Source: an uncultured Schlesneria sp. | Lineage (GTDB): Bacteria; Planctomycetota; Planctomycetia; Planctomycetales; Planctomycetaceae | Reading direction: 5' to 3' | DNA: 44,308 nt | NCBI GenBank assembly: GCA_903834925.1 | Contig: CAILLA010000250.1 | Coordinates: 1 to 44,308, forward strand | Notes under the pieces: generated by a model | Told to the model about the DNA's origin: nothing | The model's database searches: none | What the model saw: the letters and a program-made list of their open reading frames with translations, nothing else | Shown: positions 23,203-32,196 of the stretch, piece by piece | Layout: every line of letters begins with the position of its first letter | How positions within the stretch are numbered: position 1 is the stretch's first letter | Translations under genes and position numbers: made by a program

Positions 23203-24699
23203 CTACTTTGAACCGGGAGTTTGCGTTTTGGGCTTGGCCGCAGCCGAGTTTTTACCACTAGGAGGAATCAAATCCATATCGAGTTCGAAACGGCTCGCAT
23301 AATCAGCATCACGACTTGTTTGCGTAATCTGTTTTGGACGAATCCCGTTCTTGAATTCGGGCAAATCCGCTAATCGAGCCAACATCTGCTCGGCATCGAA
23401 TCGAGTCCGTGCATTACCGAATCCAGTCAGCTTGGCGACAACATCACCGATACTGGGATCAAATTTGTAATCCGAGATGACCAGTTTTTCGGTCCCGTTC
23501 ATCACCTGATACAGTTCCGCCATCTGCTCCAACTGATTCGTACTGCGTTTTCGCCAGTCGTCCAGGGCTTTCGCTCCTATGAAGACAGGCTCTCCCTCCT
23601 TCAAAACCCGTTTCAATTCCAGTTCGCGACTCGTCGCAGCTTCAATCTGAGCGTCGTAACTCGCCAGACTTTGCTGGACAATTCCCGTTCCCAGAGCTGT
23701 AACAAGCAAGCCTGCTGCTGCTGCCGCCGCATAAAGGGGTTTTCGAGCATCTCGCTTCGGCGGTGGTTGGCGAGGATGAAGCAGGTCAAGCTTCGGAGTC
23801 AGCGAACCACCCTGGATCAGAGCCAATCCTGCCGCGATCGAGTATTCTGATGAGGGGCCTTCGGGTTTTACCGAACCCAACGAGATGCCACTATCGCGCC
23901 AGGCATCAAACCGCTCAACCGGACACTTCCACCGCTGACTGAGTGCTGCAGGGAGTTCTCCCACATCGTTATCATCGCCGATCACCCAGGCCCGCTGCAG
24001 CGTCCCTTCTGGTAGCCAGGCCTGGACCTGCACCAGAACACGTGACACTTCCGCCAACATTTTCGAAACGGGAGGAACATCCGCGACCGATGACCACTTC
24101 ACGGCGTGGGCGGCAATCAATTGACTCTGGGAAACCACCGCCAGTTCCATGCGCGCCCGGTCTCGCAACACGACAAGACTCGCACCGGCAGCGTCCAACG
24201 ATTTGCGAGCTTCACCGCGAGCGATCAACTCGGTCAGGCAGAGTGAACTGAGAGTCAGTTGAACCAGATCCAGCCCGGATTCTTCGAGCAGCTTCTTAAT
24301 CGGGTCAATCGTCGTTTGAAGTGCCGTTGCCAGCCAGACTTCTTTTTGAGCGACTCCCTCGCGAAGCGGAAGAGGCAGGTAGTCGAGCAGCAGTTGGTCG
24401 ATCGACTGAGCCGACCGAGCTGCCGCTTGAAAACGGACCAATGTCGGAAGTTCGGCGTCGGAAACCTGGGGTAACTCGAGCAGTCTTAGTACGGCATCTT
24501 CTCGCGGGAGAGCGAGCGTCACTTGCTTTGCGTTGACACCAAACCGCTTCAAGGTTTCACGAAGCCAGGCTGATGTTGGTGGCTGATCTGGCCATTCAAC
24601 ACTGAAGGCACCAAGAACTCGTGGACCTGCTGACGCGGGCGAGAGCTCGATCCCGGTCAGTCGATGTCGATCCCAACTTAAGGCCAACAAATCGGCCAT
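23203..24699 (-). CDS. PilM-PilN/GspL-like fused assembly protein
   Basis: The 498-residue protein combines an actin-like cytoplasmic domain (about 1-300: LLALSWDRHRLTGIELS, LALPREDAVLRLLELPQ), a proline-basic linker (HPRQPPPKRDARKP), one membrane helix (about 322-342) and a PilN-like periplasmic part with a coiled coil. This is the GspL layout, or PilM and PilN joined. It would form the inner-membrane platform of a type IV pilus or type II secretion machine together with the PilO-like protein. The ATG at 24699 follows GAGGATG. A lone two-gene platform suggests that the other components are elsewhere on the chromosome. Confidence 0.75.
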   Translation of the reverse strand: MADLLALSWDRHRLTGIELSPASAGPRVLGAFSVEWPDQPPTSAWLRETLKRFGVNAKQVTLALPREDAVLRLLELPQVSDAELPTLVRFQAAARSAQSIDQLLLDYLPLPLREGVAQKEVWLATALQTTIDPIKKLLEESGLDLVQLTLSSLCLTELIARGEARKSLDAAGASLVVLRDRARMELAVVSQSQLIAAHAVKWSSVADVPPVSKMLAEVSRVLVQVQAWLPEGTLQRAWVIGDDNDVGELPAALSQRWKCPVERFDAWRDSGISLGSVKPEGPSSEYSIAAGLALIQGGSLTPKLDLLHPRQPPPKRDARKPLYAAAAAAGLLVTALGTGIVQQSLASYDAQIEAATSRELELKRVLKEGEPVFIGAKALDDWRKRSTNQLEQMAELYQVMNGTEKLVISDYKFDPSIGDVVAKLTGFGNARTRFDAEQMLARLADLPEFKNGIRPKQITQTSRDADYASRFELDMDLIPPSGKNSAAAKPKTQTPGSK

Positions 24700-24850
24700 G
24701 AGACATCCTCAATGCAAATCGAGATTCAATTCAAAACCAAAAATCAGACTAAGCACTTATCATATGCCACGCGACCCCGAAATCCCTGAGGAATGAACGA
24801 ATTCAGGTCCCATTCAGAATCCCCTTTCAACGGCTGTCGTTTTTTGGAAA

Positions 24851-24907
24851 GGAGGCTTCCAGCCTCCTCTCGATCTTCTATTCTTCACAACTGCGGCCGG
24901 AAGCCGC
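24851..24907. repeat. Paired GGCTTCC-type hairpins
   Basis: Hairpin 1 has arms GGAGGC and GCCTCC around TTCCA. Hairpin 2 has arms GCGGC and GCCGC, and on the reverse strand its loop is TTCCG. The two therefore look like inverted versions of one unit. Confidence 0.4.
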
Positions 24908-25359
24908 AACTGCTGGCTCGCCATTTTCAATCTACCAAAACGGATTACCTCGAAGCGGTCGAACTCGAAGTCAGAAACACCAACCGGCAGAATCTGCCGC
25001 CCGATTATGCCCCTCACCTTCGGGGTGTATTCTACTTATCGGCGATCATCGAAGATCACAGGGAATCGAAGCCGGAAATCCTTTGAGATTCGCAGGATCG
25101 TCGCAATTCTTTCGCCGTGCGTGGGTCTCCTTCCGGTTTCTCGGTCCCAAGCTCCAGCTTGGAAATGAAACTCTTCGATGCACTGCTTCGCAACCTTCTG
25201 TTCAGGGCTGTCGATTCACCATCCACTTTTGCCCTCAAACCAACTGAAGTTTGTCATCTCAGCAAGTTCGCGAGAAAAGTTGACCAAGTTGACAAACTTC
25301 CCTTTTTCGTAGGCTTTTGACGGGTATGAAGTTGGCCGAGTTCAAATTGGTCGCCTCTC

Positions 25360-25404
25360 GATTTCAGAGGGTGGAACAAGTCGTCGAAGTCCCACCAGAG
25401 CGCC
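25360..25404 (-). repeat. Dispersed repeat, copy 2 (WW-x-DLF fragment)
   Basis: On the minus strand about 37 of 45 bases match 4654-4698. The open peptide here is LWWDFDDLFHPLKS. The larger frame around it continues into unrelated low-complexity sequence. Confidence 0.4.
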
Positions 25405-25798
25405 CCCCGTAAACGATGAGGCTCCGTAAAGAGACGTGGACGGAAGAGCACTTCCGTTATCATCGCAATAAGACTCCCGTTCGTCCCATCAAAACTGATG
25501 ACGGACGGAAAAGTTCGCGCGAGTTCGCCCGATACATCGGAAATCTCTTTCTCCAGTCATCAACCCACTGAACAGCGTTCTGTGCGACATGATATCACAA
25601 AATTTTAAAAAGAAAATACAATAAAAAACAAAATAAAAATGTCGTAAAAAATGATGGTTTTCGATGCTGCCGGTTTCGGAAATGGTGTGCTCTCCACAGC
25701 AGTTCGACCACGTGAAAGTGAACGATGCCAACTGACACCGAAAGGTGGAACGGATTTGTGTTGGCCTTTCAGGCCATCGGCGGTGTTCCGTTCAAATT

Positions 25799-28700
25799 TT
25801 ACGTCAACGTCACACTGCGGATCACCGTCGAGCTATTCGCCAACCCGTCGTTCAGTGTGAAACTGATTGATCGCGTCAATGTGTTTGCGGCACTGGTTGT
25901 CTGGAACGTGACCGATTGAAGTACGGTCTGGTAATTGGCCAAGGACGAAACTCCCGAGAGAGTTAATGTCCCTGTGGTGGCATTGAAGCTTTGCGTAATC
26001 CCCGTTACGACCGTCGCAGCGAGAACGTCCAGGCCCGATTGATAGTTGCCTGAAACCTGGATCGTAACGCTGGCCAGATTGATACTGTCTGGATCGTAGA
26101 TCACAGCGCCCGGTGCGATCGCCGTTGCAGCAGCATTCCGTACGTAGGCGAGTGGCGAGTTGGGAATATTAGACAAGGCCGGAGGCAGATTTGTTGTCTG
26201 CACAGTGACAGTTCGTGTGGCAGACAGGCTGGTGGCTGGAGTCGGGGTGTAGTCGTCTGTGGCATCGATTGTCAGGGTTCGTGTCGCCGTGCTGGGTGCA
26301 GTTCCAGACGTACCGAATGTGACTGATCGCAGTGCCGTCCGGTAATTGCTGACCGAACTTGTGCCTGTCAGAGTCAGCATCCCTGTCGTGGCATTGAACG
26401 AACCGGTGATTCCAAACTGATTCGTGAAGGCCAATACGTCATTGCCGTTCGCGTCGTTCTCGTAACCTGATGTGATCTGAACGGTGGCCTTGGTCAGATT
26501 GTTGCTGTCGGGGTCACCGACCAGCAGAGTGTTCGAGATCGGCTGAGCGGGATAGGCCGGATCATTCGCTTTGCAGAAGAGCGGAGCGATTTCAATGGAT
26601 GTCAGTGTCGGAGCCTGATTGACGGCTGAGACAATCGTATTTCGTGTGACAACGTTACTGGTCGAAAGTCCGTCGGTGACGGAGAAGCTGGCGACACGAG
26701 CCGACGTCACGGGGGCGCCGCTGACATCCCAGTAGATCACGGAACGCAAAAGTGTCTGATAGTGATCAACCAGGTCCGCACCCGTAATTGTGAACGTCGC
26801 GGTGTGGGTGATCAGGTCCTGCGTGAAGGTCCACTGATCGGCGAAAATGTTGTTGAAGTTGAGGCGGTCTTCTCCCTGCCAGTTGGTAAAGGAGACTGTC
26901 GCACTGGAGAGGTTGATTGTGTTCGGATCGGAGATCACCAGATTCGGCACCAGTGCGATTGCCGGATAGCCCTGGAAGTAGGTTCCTGTCCCGCCGACTC
27001 CCGACAGGACTGCGGGGATGCTCGATGCCATCACCGTCACGTCGCGGGTCTGCAGGTTGCTGAGTAACAAACCATCGTTGGCCTGGAAATAAACTGTCCG
27101 CGTCAATCCTGTATTTGGTGTCGCACTGATGTCCGTGTAGGTCACATTATGCAACGCGGTCCGGTAATCAGAAACCGAATCGGTCCCGCTGAGTGTCAAC
27201 GTTCCTGTGGTGGTATTCCATGACGCGGTGATATTTGGCGTGGCTGCGTTTGAGAAGTTCAGAACGTCTTCACCATTTTGATAGTTGATCGCGATCTGAA
27301 CGGTGGCTGATGTCCAGTTGATACTGTCGGCATCAAAGACAAACAACGACGATGTGATCGGCGTCGCAACGGTCGCCGTGGCATTGAGTGCGACGGGTTC
27401 GATGTTGTAAAGGTACGGGGCGACGTCGGTTGTCCCGCCTACAGGTTGTCCCACATAGAAGTTCAGGCGAAAATCGACCGGCGATGTTCCGGCAGAACCA
27501 CTTAATGATCGACCGCTCACGTCCTGGATCAACTGACGGGCGATCAATTGATACCCCCCTTGTGTCAAGGGGGTGGCAAACGAAAGGGTCGCGAGATATT
27601 GCAGGCTGGTCCCGTTCTGTGCAAAAGTAATTCCGGTAATCAAGTATGAGACATCGACTCCATACCGGAAGAGCAGCCAATTTGATGGGTTCGTGACGCT
27701 GTTGGCCCCGCCAGTAACGGAGTTCATATTTTCAGAGAAGGACGCTGACAATGAGTTTGGAGAGGCGGATAACGTTGCTCCGGCCGCAATCGGATTTGAC
27801 GACGGATCGTATACTCCAGTCACATTAACCGGACCGGGGACAAACGTCGGTCCGAGTGGCGAGTAGGCCGTTCCATTAGTGTTCGTGGCATAAGCGACGA
27901 AGGAATAGACCGAGCCTTGAGTCAGTCCCGTAGCGTTTACGGTAAAGGCTCCGGTCGTCCCGGTGGCGGTGACTTTTGTTACTCCTGTTCCACCGAGTTG
28001 CGGATTCGAATTCACGCTGGTCAACGCATACAGCACGCCGCGTTCTGTAATCGTCTGCCCGCCGTCACTGGTGACATTCCCACCCAGTACCGCCGAAGTG
28101 TTGGTGATACTTGAAATCGTAGGAGTCGTAACGCTTGGTGGTGATGTTGCCTGTGTTACCGAAATTGTCTGACCAAGCAGTGTAATATGAGCGGTTCGTG
28201 CGGAACCGGTCGAATTCGCACTGAAGTTAAAGTTCACCACATCGTTGGCCACTGAGCCGATGGTCAACCAGCTTTGATCACTGGTCGGCGCAAATACCCC
28301 GTTCAGGCTGGCGGTCGACGGAACGATGACGCTCAATTGATCGGTACCGGCCACACTTGTTTCCGACTTCAGGTTCGTATTGACATACGCCCTTGGCAAT
28401 TCCCTAAGATCACTGATATTCCAATTGGCGAGGTAGACGTTTCCCGAACCGTCAACTGCCACGGCATACGGGTCTTTCAGTCCCGTCGAGATCAGAGTTG
28501 AAACCGTCCCCGTCGCTGCGTTCCATTTCTGGATCGCATTGTGATTCCCGTCACCAATGTAAACGTTCCCTGAACCGTCTACTGCCACGCCCCGGGGATA
28601 GCTCAATCCCGATGAGACCAGCGTCGTGACCGAATTTGATGACACATGCCATTCTTTCACCGCATTGTTACCCGAATCCGCGATGTAAACGTTCCCCGCG

Positions 28701-30298
28701 GAATCTAAGGCAACCCCAGACGGATATGACAATCCGGTCGAGACGAGCGTCGTGACTGATCCGTTCGAAACCTGCCATTCCTTGATCGCCAGATTGTACT
28801 GATCGGCGATATAGACGTTCCCTGCACTGTCCACCGCGACGCCAGTAGGATTCGACAATCCCGAGGAGACAAGCGTTGTGACCAACCCCGTTCCGACGTT
28901 CCATTTCTTAATTGCGTTGTTAGATCCGTCCGCAATATAGACGTTTCCGGAACCGTCCACCGCGACTCCATACGGATTTAATCCCGTCGATACGAGCGTG
29001 ATGACCGTCCCCGTTGAAGCCTGCCATTCCTTAATCGCGCTGTTACCAGTATCGGCGATGTAGACGTTCCCGGAATTATCTACTGCGATACCATTTGGGT
29101 ACGCCATTACTGAAGAAACGATTGTCGTGACCGTCGCGGTCGACTGCTTCCATTCCTGGACCGTGTTGTTACCGGTACTGGAAACGTAGATGTTCCCTGA
29201 CGCATCGATCGCCAAGCACTTCGGAACGGTCAATCCCGAAGAGACAAGTGGTGTGATCGTCCCGGTTGCAACGTGCCATTCGTTAATTGTGTTGTTGTTT
29301 CCATCGGGAACATAGACGTTCCCGGATGCGTCCACCGCGACACCAGAGTTACCACCAGACCCTGCATTGAAGAGCGATGTGACTGTCCCCGTCCCAGCAT
29401 GCCACTCCTTGATTGCCGGTGTGCCACCATCAGCGATGTAGACGTTCCCCGAACCGTCCACCGCCAGGCCATAGGGATTTCCGCCAGAAGTTAACGTTGA
29501 GACTGTCGCTGTCGCCGCTTGCCATTCTCTGACCGCGTTGCCATCGTTGAAGTAGACGTTCCCCGATCCATCCAGTGCCACCGCCTGGGGAAAGCCGACG
29601 CCGGAGACGAGCGTTGTGACTGTCCCCGTCGCAGCGTGCCATTCCTCAATTGCGCCGTTGAAGGAATCGCCAATGTAGACGTTCCCCGATCCGTCTACCG
29701 CTACCCCTAAGGGATTATTCAACCCGGTCGAGACGAGCGTCGTGATCGTTCCCGTCGCGACGTGCCATTCCTTGATCGAGTTGTCATTATGATCGGCCAT
29801 ATAGACGTTTCCCGAACCGTCCACGGCCACGCAGTAAAGAGAAGTCAAAGACGCAGCGGCGAGAGTTGCAGGGCCCGCCGCAACATAGCCCGATCCCGCC
29901 TGTGTAACCGTCAGCGTTTGACCGGCGATCGTCACGGTGCCGCTACGGGTTGCTCCAGTATCTGCCGTGAAACTGAAATTGACCGAGCCGTTTCCTGTCC
30001 CGCTGGTGGTGTTTAGGCTGATCCACGAGGCCGTGGTCGAGGCACTCCATGCCCCGGACGCGATAACGATATCCGTGTCACTCCCGGCTGCTGGGGCTTC
30101 AACCAACGACAGGGTCCCCAAGGCGGAAAGGAGGATTCGATCTTCCATCAGCTCGACGATTGCAGCTTTCGAGGGTAAGCGATTCCGATTTCGGCGACGA
30201 CGCGAATTCTGCGTTCGTCCATTTCCTTCGAATTCGGCAGACTTACTCCCACGAATAACAATTGATTTCAATTGCGCAAGCCAATGGTGGAGCATCAT
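25799..30298 (-). CDS. Giant exported NHL-repeat surface protein
   Basis: The product is about 1,499 residues. A basic start leads to ELMEDRILLSALG (about residue 50), an LEPR-XLL-like motif typical of planctomycete giant exported proteins. Next come a BACON-like domain (about 70-130), twelve NHL repeats of about 42 residues each carrying a D-GSGNVY-type motif, a second BACON-like domain, a fibronectin-like unit, an SbsA-type Ig-like unit and at least five cadherin-like repeats of about 110 residues (YDPDSINLASVTIQVSG is one core). Twelve NHL repeats would make two six-bladed propellers. It is likely exposed at the surface for binding or adhesion. ATG pair at 30298/30295 chosen; no strong ribosome site. 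A single-gene unit. Confidence 0.85.
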   Translation of the reverse strand: MMLHHWLAQLKSIVIRGSKSAEFEGNGRTQNSRRRRNRNRLPSKAAIVELMEDRILLSALGTLSLVEAPAAGSDTDIVIASGAWSASTTASWISLNTTSGTGNGSVNFSFTADTGATRSGTVTIAGQTLTVTQAGSGYVAAGPATLAAASLTSLYCVAVDGSGNVYMADHNDNSIKEWHVATGTITTLVSTGLNNPLGVAVDGSGNVYIGDSFNGAIEEWHAATGTVTTLVSGVGFPQAVALDGSGNVYFNDGNAVREWQAATATVSTLTSGGNPYGLAVDGSGNVYIADGGTPAIKEWHAGTGTVTSLFNAGSGGNSGVAVDASGNVYVPDGNNNTINEWHVATGTITPLVSSGLTVPKCLAIDASGNIYVSSTGNNTVQEWKQSTATVTTIVSSVMAYPNGIAVDNSGNVYIADTGNSAIKEWQASTGTVITLVSTGLNPYGVAVDGSGNVYIADGSNNAIKKWNVGTGLVTTLVSSGLSNPTGVAVDSAGNVYIADQYNLAIKEWQVSNGSVTTLVSTGLSYPSGVALDSAGNVYIADSGNNAVKEWHVSSNSVTTLVSSGLSYPRGVAVDGSGNVYIGDGNHNAIQKWNAATGTVSTLISTGLKDPYAVAVDGSGNVYLANWNISDLRELPRAYVNTNLKSETSVAGTDQLSVIVPSTASLNGVFAPTSDQSWLTIGSVANDVVNFNFSANSTGSARTAHITLLGQTISVTQATSPPSVTTPTISSITNTSAVLGGNVTSDGGQTITERGVLYALTSVNSNPQLGGTGVTKVTATGTTGAFTVNATGLTQGSVYSFVAYATNTNGTAYSPLGPTFVPGPVNVTGVYDPSSNPIAAGATLSASPNSLSASFSENMNSVTGGANSVTNPSNWLLFRYGVDVSYLITGITFAQNGTSLQYLATLSFATPLTQGGYQLIARQLIQDVSGRSLSGSAGTSPVDFRLNFYVGQPVGGTTDVAPYLYNIEPVALNATATVATPITSSLFVFDADSINWTSATVQIAINYQNGEDVLNFSNAATPNITASWNTTTGTLTLSGTDSVSDYRTALHNVTYTDISATPNTGLTRTVYFQANDGLLLSNLQTRDVTVMASSIPAVLSGVGGTGTYFQGYPAIALVPNLVISDPNTINLSSATVSFTNWQGEDRLNFNNIFADQWTFTQDLITHTATFTITGADLVDHYQTLLRSVIYWDVSGAPVTSARVASFSVTDGLSTSNVVTRNTIVSAVNQAPTLTSIEIAPLFCKANDPAYPAQPISNTLLVGDPDSNNLTKATVQITSGYENDANGNDVLAFTNQFGITGSFNATTGMLTLTGTSSVSNYRTALRSVTFGTSGTAPSTATRTLTIDATDDYTPTPATSLSATRTVTVQTTNLPPALSNIPNSPLAYVRNAAATAIAPGAVIYDPDSINLASVTIQVSGNYQSGLDVLAATVVTGITQSFNATTGTLTLSGVSSLANYQTVLQSVTFQTTSAANTLTRSISFTLNDGLANSSTVIRSVTLT
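28420..29850. repeat. Tandem DNA repeat encoding NHL blades
   Basis: Twelve units of about 126 bases with near-identical GGNAACGTCTA-type cores on the coding strand. High identity between units points to recent internal duplication and makes the locus prone to length change. Confidence 0.6.
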
Positions 30299-30722
30299 TT
30301 TTCGTGTTTCCGATTGGGTGGAGATTCGTAAGGGAAAGCCTAAGCTGGAAATGCAAATGAACGAATCGCTGTAAAAATACAGAATCATTGGCACCCTGGG
30401 TCAGGGCGTTAGTCAAATGAGCTGGTCGTTCGATGGAGAAAAAAGATGCACAATTAGAGTGCGTTTGTCTTTTAGTGTCAATTCAGGCGCGACGATTTCA
30501 GGAGGCATTGAAGACGTCATTCGGTTCACTTATCCCAAAACGAAATTCGCTTTCATTTGGGCATGTGAAAATGGGAGCCGCCAGGACAATAAGACTTTCG
30601 CATTGCTTGCATGGTGATCGACGCTAGCAGCGTCGACTCCGTGGCCGACGCGGGCAGCGTCGGCCCGATTATCGGGCCTGCAAGGTCAACCGACACACTT
30701 CGATTACGGCTCGAACCTGGGT
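30299..30722. other. Intergenic region with clustered hairpins
   Basis: 424 bases between the giant protein gene and the DUF1501 gene. No gene is visible. The right half holds three consecutive GC-rich palindromes (30619-30678). Confidence 0.45.
30619..30678. repeat. Three consecutive palindromes
   Basis: CGACGCT-AGC-AGCGTCG (30619-30635), GCCGACGC-GGGCA-GCGTCGGC (30644-30664) and GGCCCGA-TTA-TCGGGCC (30662-30678). They lie downstream of the minus-strand DUF1501 gene and could be its terminator or a repeat cluster. No U-run follows. Confidence 0.45.
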
Positions 30723-32165
30723 TCACCCAAAAACCTGCTGAACGACATTTCCTGCAACATCTGTCAATCGAAAGTCGCGGCCTTGGTGACGAAACGTCAG
30801 GCGTTCGTGGTCCAGCCCCAATGCGTGAAGGATCGTCGCCTGAAGGTCGTTCACGTGAATGGGAGTTTTGATGGGGTTGAAACCTAGTTCGTCGGTCTCG
30901 CCGATGACCTGGCCTCCCTGGATACCTCCTCCTGCGAGCAGCATCGTATAGGCCGCCTTGTGATGATCTCGACCTTCCTTTCCAGGGCTATTTCCTCGAC
31001 GGACTTCGTTCATCGGAGTTCGACCGAATTCGCCGCCCCAGATCACCAGGGTGTCGTCGAGCAGACCTCGCTGCTTCAGATCGTGAATCAGCGCAGCGGC
31101 GGGTTTGTCAGTCTTGTCGCAGTTCACTTTCAAATTCACGTTCAAATCCGAATGGTCGTCCCACGTGTAATGATATAGCTGAACGAAACGGACTCCTCGC
31201 TCGACCATTCTTCGTGCGAGCAGACAATTACGGGCGAACGTGTCTGTCTTCTCGTTTCCAATCCCGTACGACTCGAGTGTTTCAGGTGTCTCCTGGGAAA
31301 ACTCTAACAGCTCCGGTGCTGCGGTTTGCATGCGGAATGCCAGTTCATAGGCTTCGATCCGCGACGTGATCTCGGGATCAGGCTGGTGCTGAAAGCGGAT
31401 TCGATTGAGATCGTTGATCGCGGTCAAGCGATCTCGCTGACGCTTGGGAGTGAACCCGTCAGGGCTGGCGAGATGCAGAATTGGATCGCCTTTGCTTCTG
31501 AAGGTAACGCCGCGATAGGGTGCGGGAAGGAAGGTACTGTCCCAAAGCGCCGTTCCCGCAATATCACCCGGTCCGTTATTCGACAGCAAAACAATGAAAC
31601 CCGGCAAGTCCTGGGATTCACTCCCCAAACCATAAGTGATCCACGAGCCCATGCTTGGCGAGCCGAATCGCGGAACGCCGCACTGCATCAGCAATTGAGC
31701 CGGGTCGTGGTTGGAGGTATCGGTGTGCATCGTTCGAATCATGCACAAGTCGTCGGCACGCTTTGCCAGATGTGGAAGGTAGTCGGAAAAATCCATGCCG
31801 CAGTGCCCATGTTTTGTAAACGTCCTCGGCGACGCCATGACTCGGGCACTTCCCTTGATCAGCGAATCGCTCAGTCCGGCGAGAAACGAAGCAGGAACCG
31901 GCTGTTGATGCAGACGCTGCATTTCGGGCTTGGGATCGAACAGGTCTAATTGACTCGGCGCACCCGCCATGAATAGGAAAATCACGTTCTTGGCACGTGG
32001 CTTGAAATGGGGCTGACGGGGATCAAGGGGAGTCGGTCGATCAGGTTTCCCGGCAAGCCCTTCGTTCTGTAGCAGTGAAGCCAAGGCGATACCACCAAGT
32101 CCTCCGGCAGACTGCTTCAGGAAACAGCGGCGTTGAAGATTGCGAATGACGTCTTGAGATTGCAT
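30723..32165 (-). CDS. DUF1501 protein, partner of the DUF1549/1553 gene
   Basis: The 480-residue protein has a Tat-like start (LQRRCFLKQSAGGLGGIALA) and DUF1501 blocks FLFMAGAPSQLDLFDPKPE, YHYTWDDHSDLNVNL, WGGEFGRTPMNEVRRGN and GREGRDHH-like KEGRDHHKAAYTMLLAGGG. The fold is that of alkaline phosphatase-like hydrolases. The ATG at 32165 follows AGGA. It begins 31 bases after the DUF1549/1553 gene ends, the standard planctomycete pairing, so the two probably act together at the cell envelope. The substrate is not established. Confidence 0.87.
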   Translation of the reverse strand: MQSQDVIRNLQRRCFLKQSAGGLGGIALASLLQNEGLAGKPDRPTPLDPRQPHFKPRAKNVIFLFMAGAPSQLDLFDPKPEMQRLHQQPVPASFLAGLSDSLIKGSARVMASPRTFTKHGHCGMDFSDYLPHLAKRADDLCMIRTMHTDTSNHDPAQLLMQCGVPRFGSPSMGSWITYGLGSESQDLPGFIVLLSNNGPGDIAGTALWDSTFLPAPYRGVTFRSKGDPILHLASPDGFTPKRQRDRLTAINDLNRIRFQHQPDPEITSRIEAYELAFRMQTAAPELLEFSQETPETLESYGIGNEKTDTFARNCLLARRMVERGVRFVQLYHYTWDDHSDLNVNLKVNCDKTDKPAAALIHDLKQRGLLDDTLVIWGGEFGRTPMNEVRRGNSPGKEGRDHHKAAYTMLLAGGGIQGGQVIGETDELGFNPIKTPIHVNDLQATILHALGLDHERLTFRHQGRDFRLTDVAGNVVQQVFG

Positions 32166-32196
32166 GTCGGGTGGTCCTCGCTGAAAGATCCGTTCA

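Larger units (their letters stand above)
24700..25798. other. Long intergenic region with repeats and an AT-rich tract
   Basis: 1.1 kb without a supportable gene. It contains hairpins GGAGGC-TTCCA-GCCTCC (24851-24867), GCGGC-CGGAA-GCCGC (24893-24907) and CCAAGCT-CC-AGCTTGG (25147-25162), a copy of a dispersed repeat (25360-25404), an A-rich tract (25591-25654) and a GGCCTTTCAGGCC palindrome near 25760. Open frames here are short, have no ribosome sites and read as low-complexity. Confidence 0.55.

Noticed and set aside
25725-25919. Plus-strand 64-codon frame at the end of the giant gene
   Set aside because: Most of it is antisense to the giant gene's final repeat.
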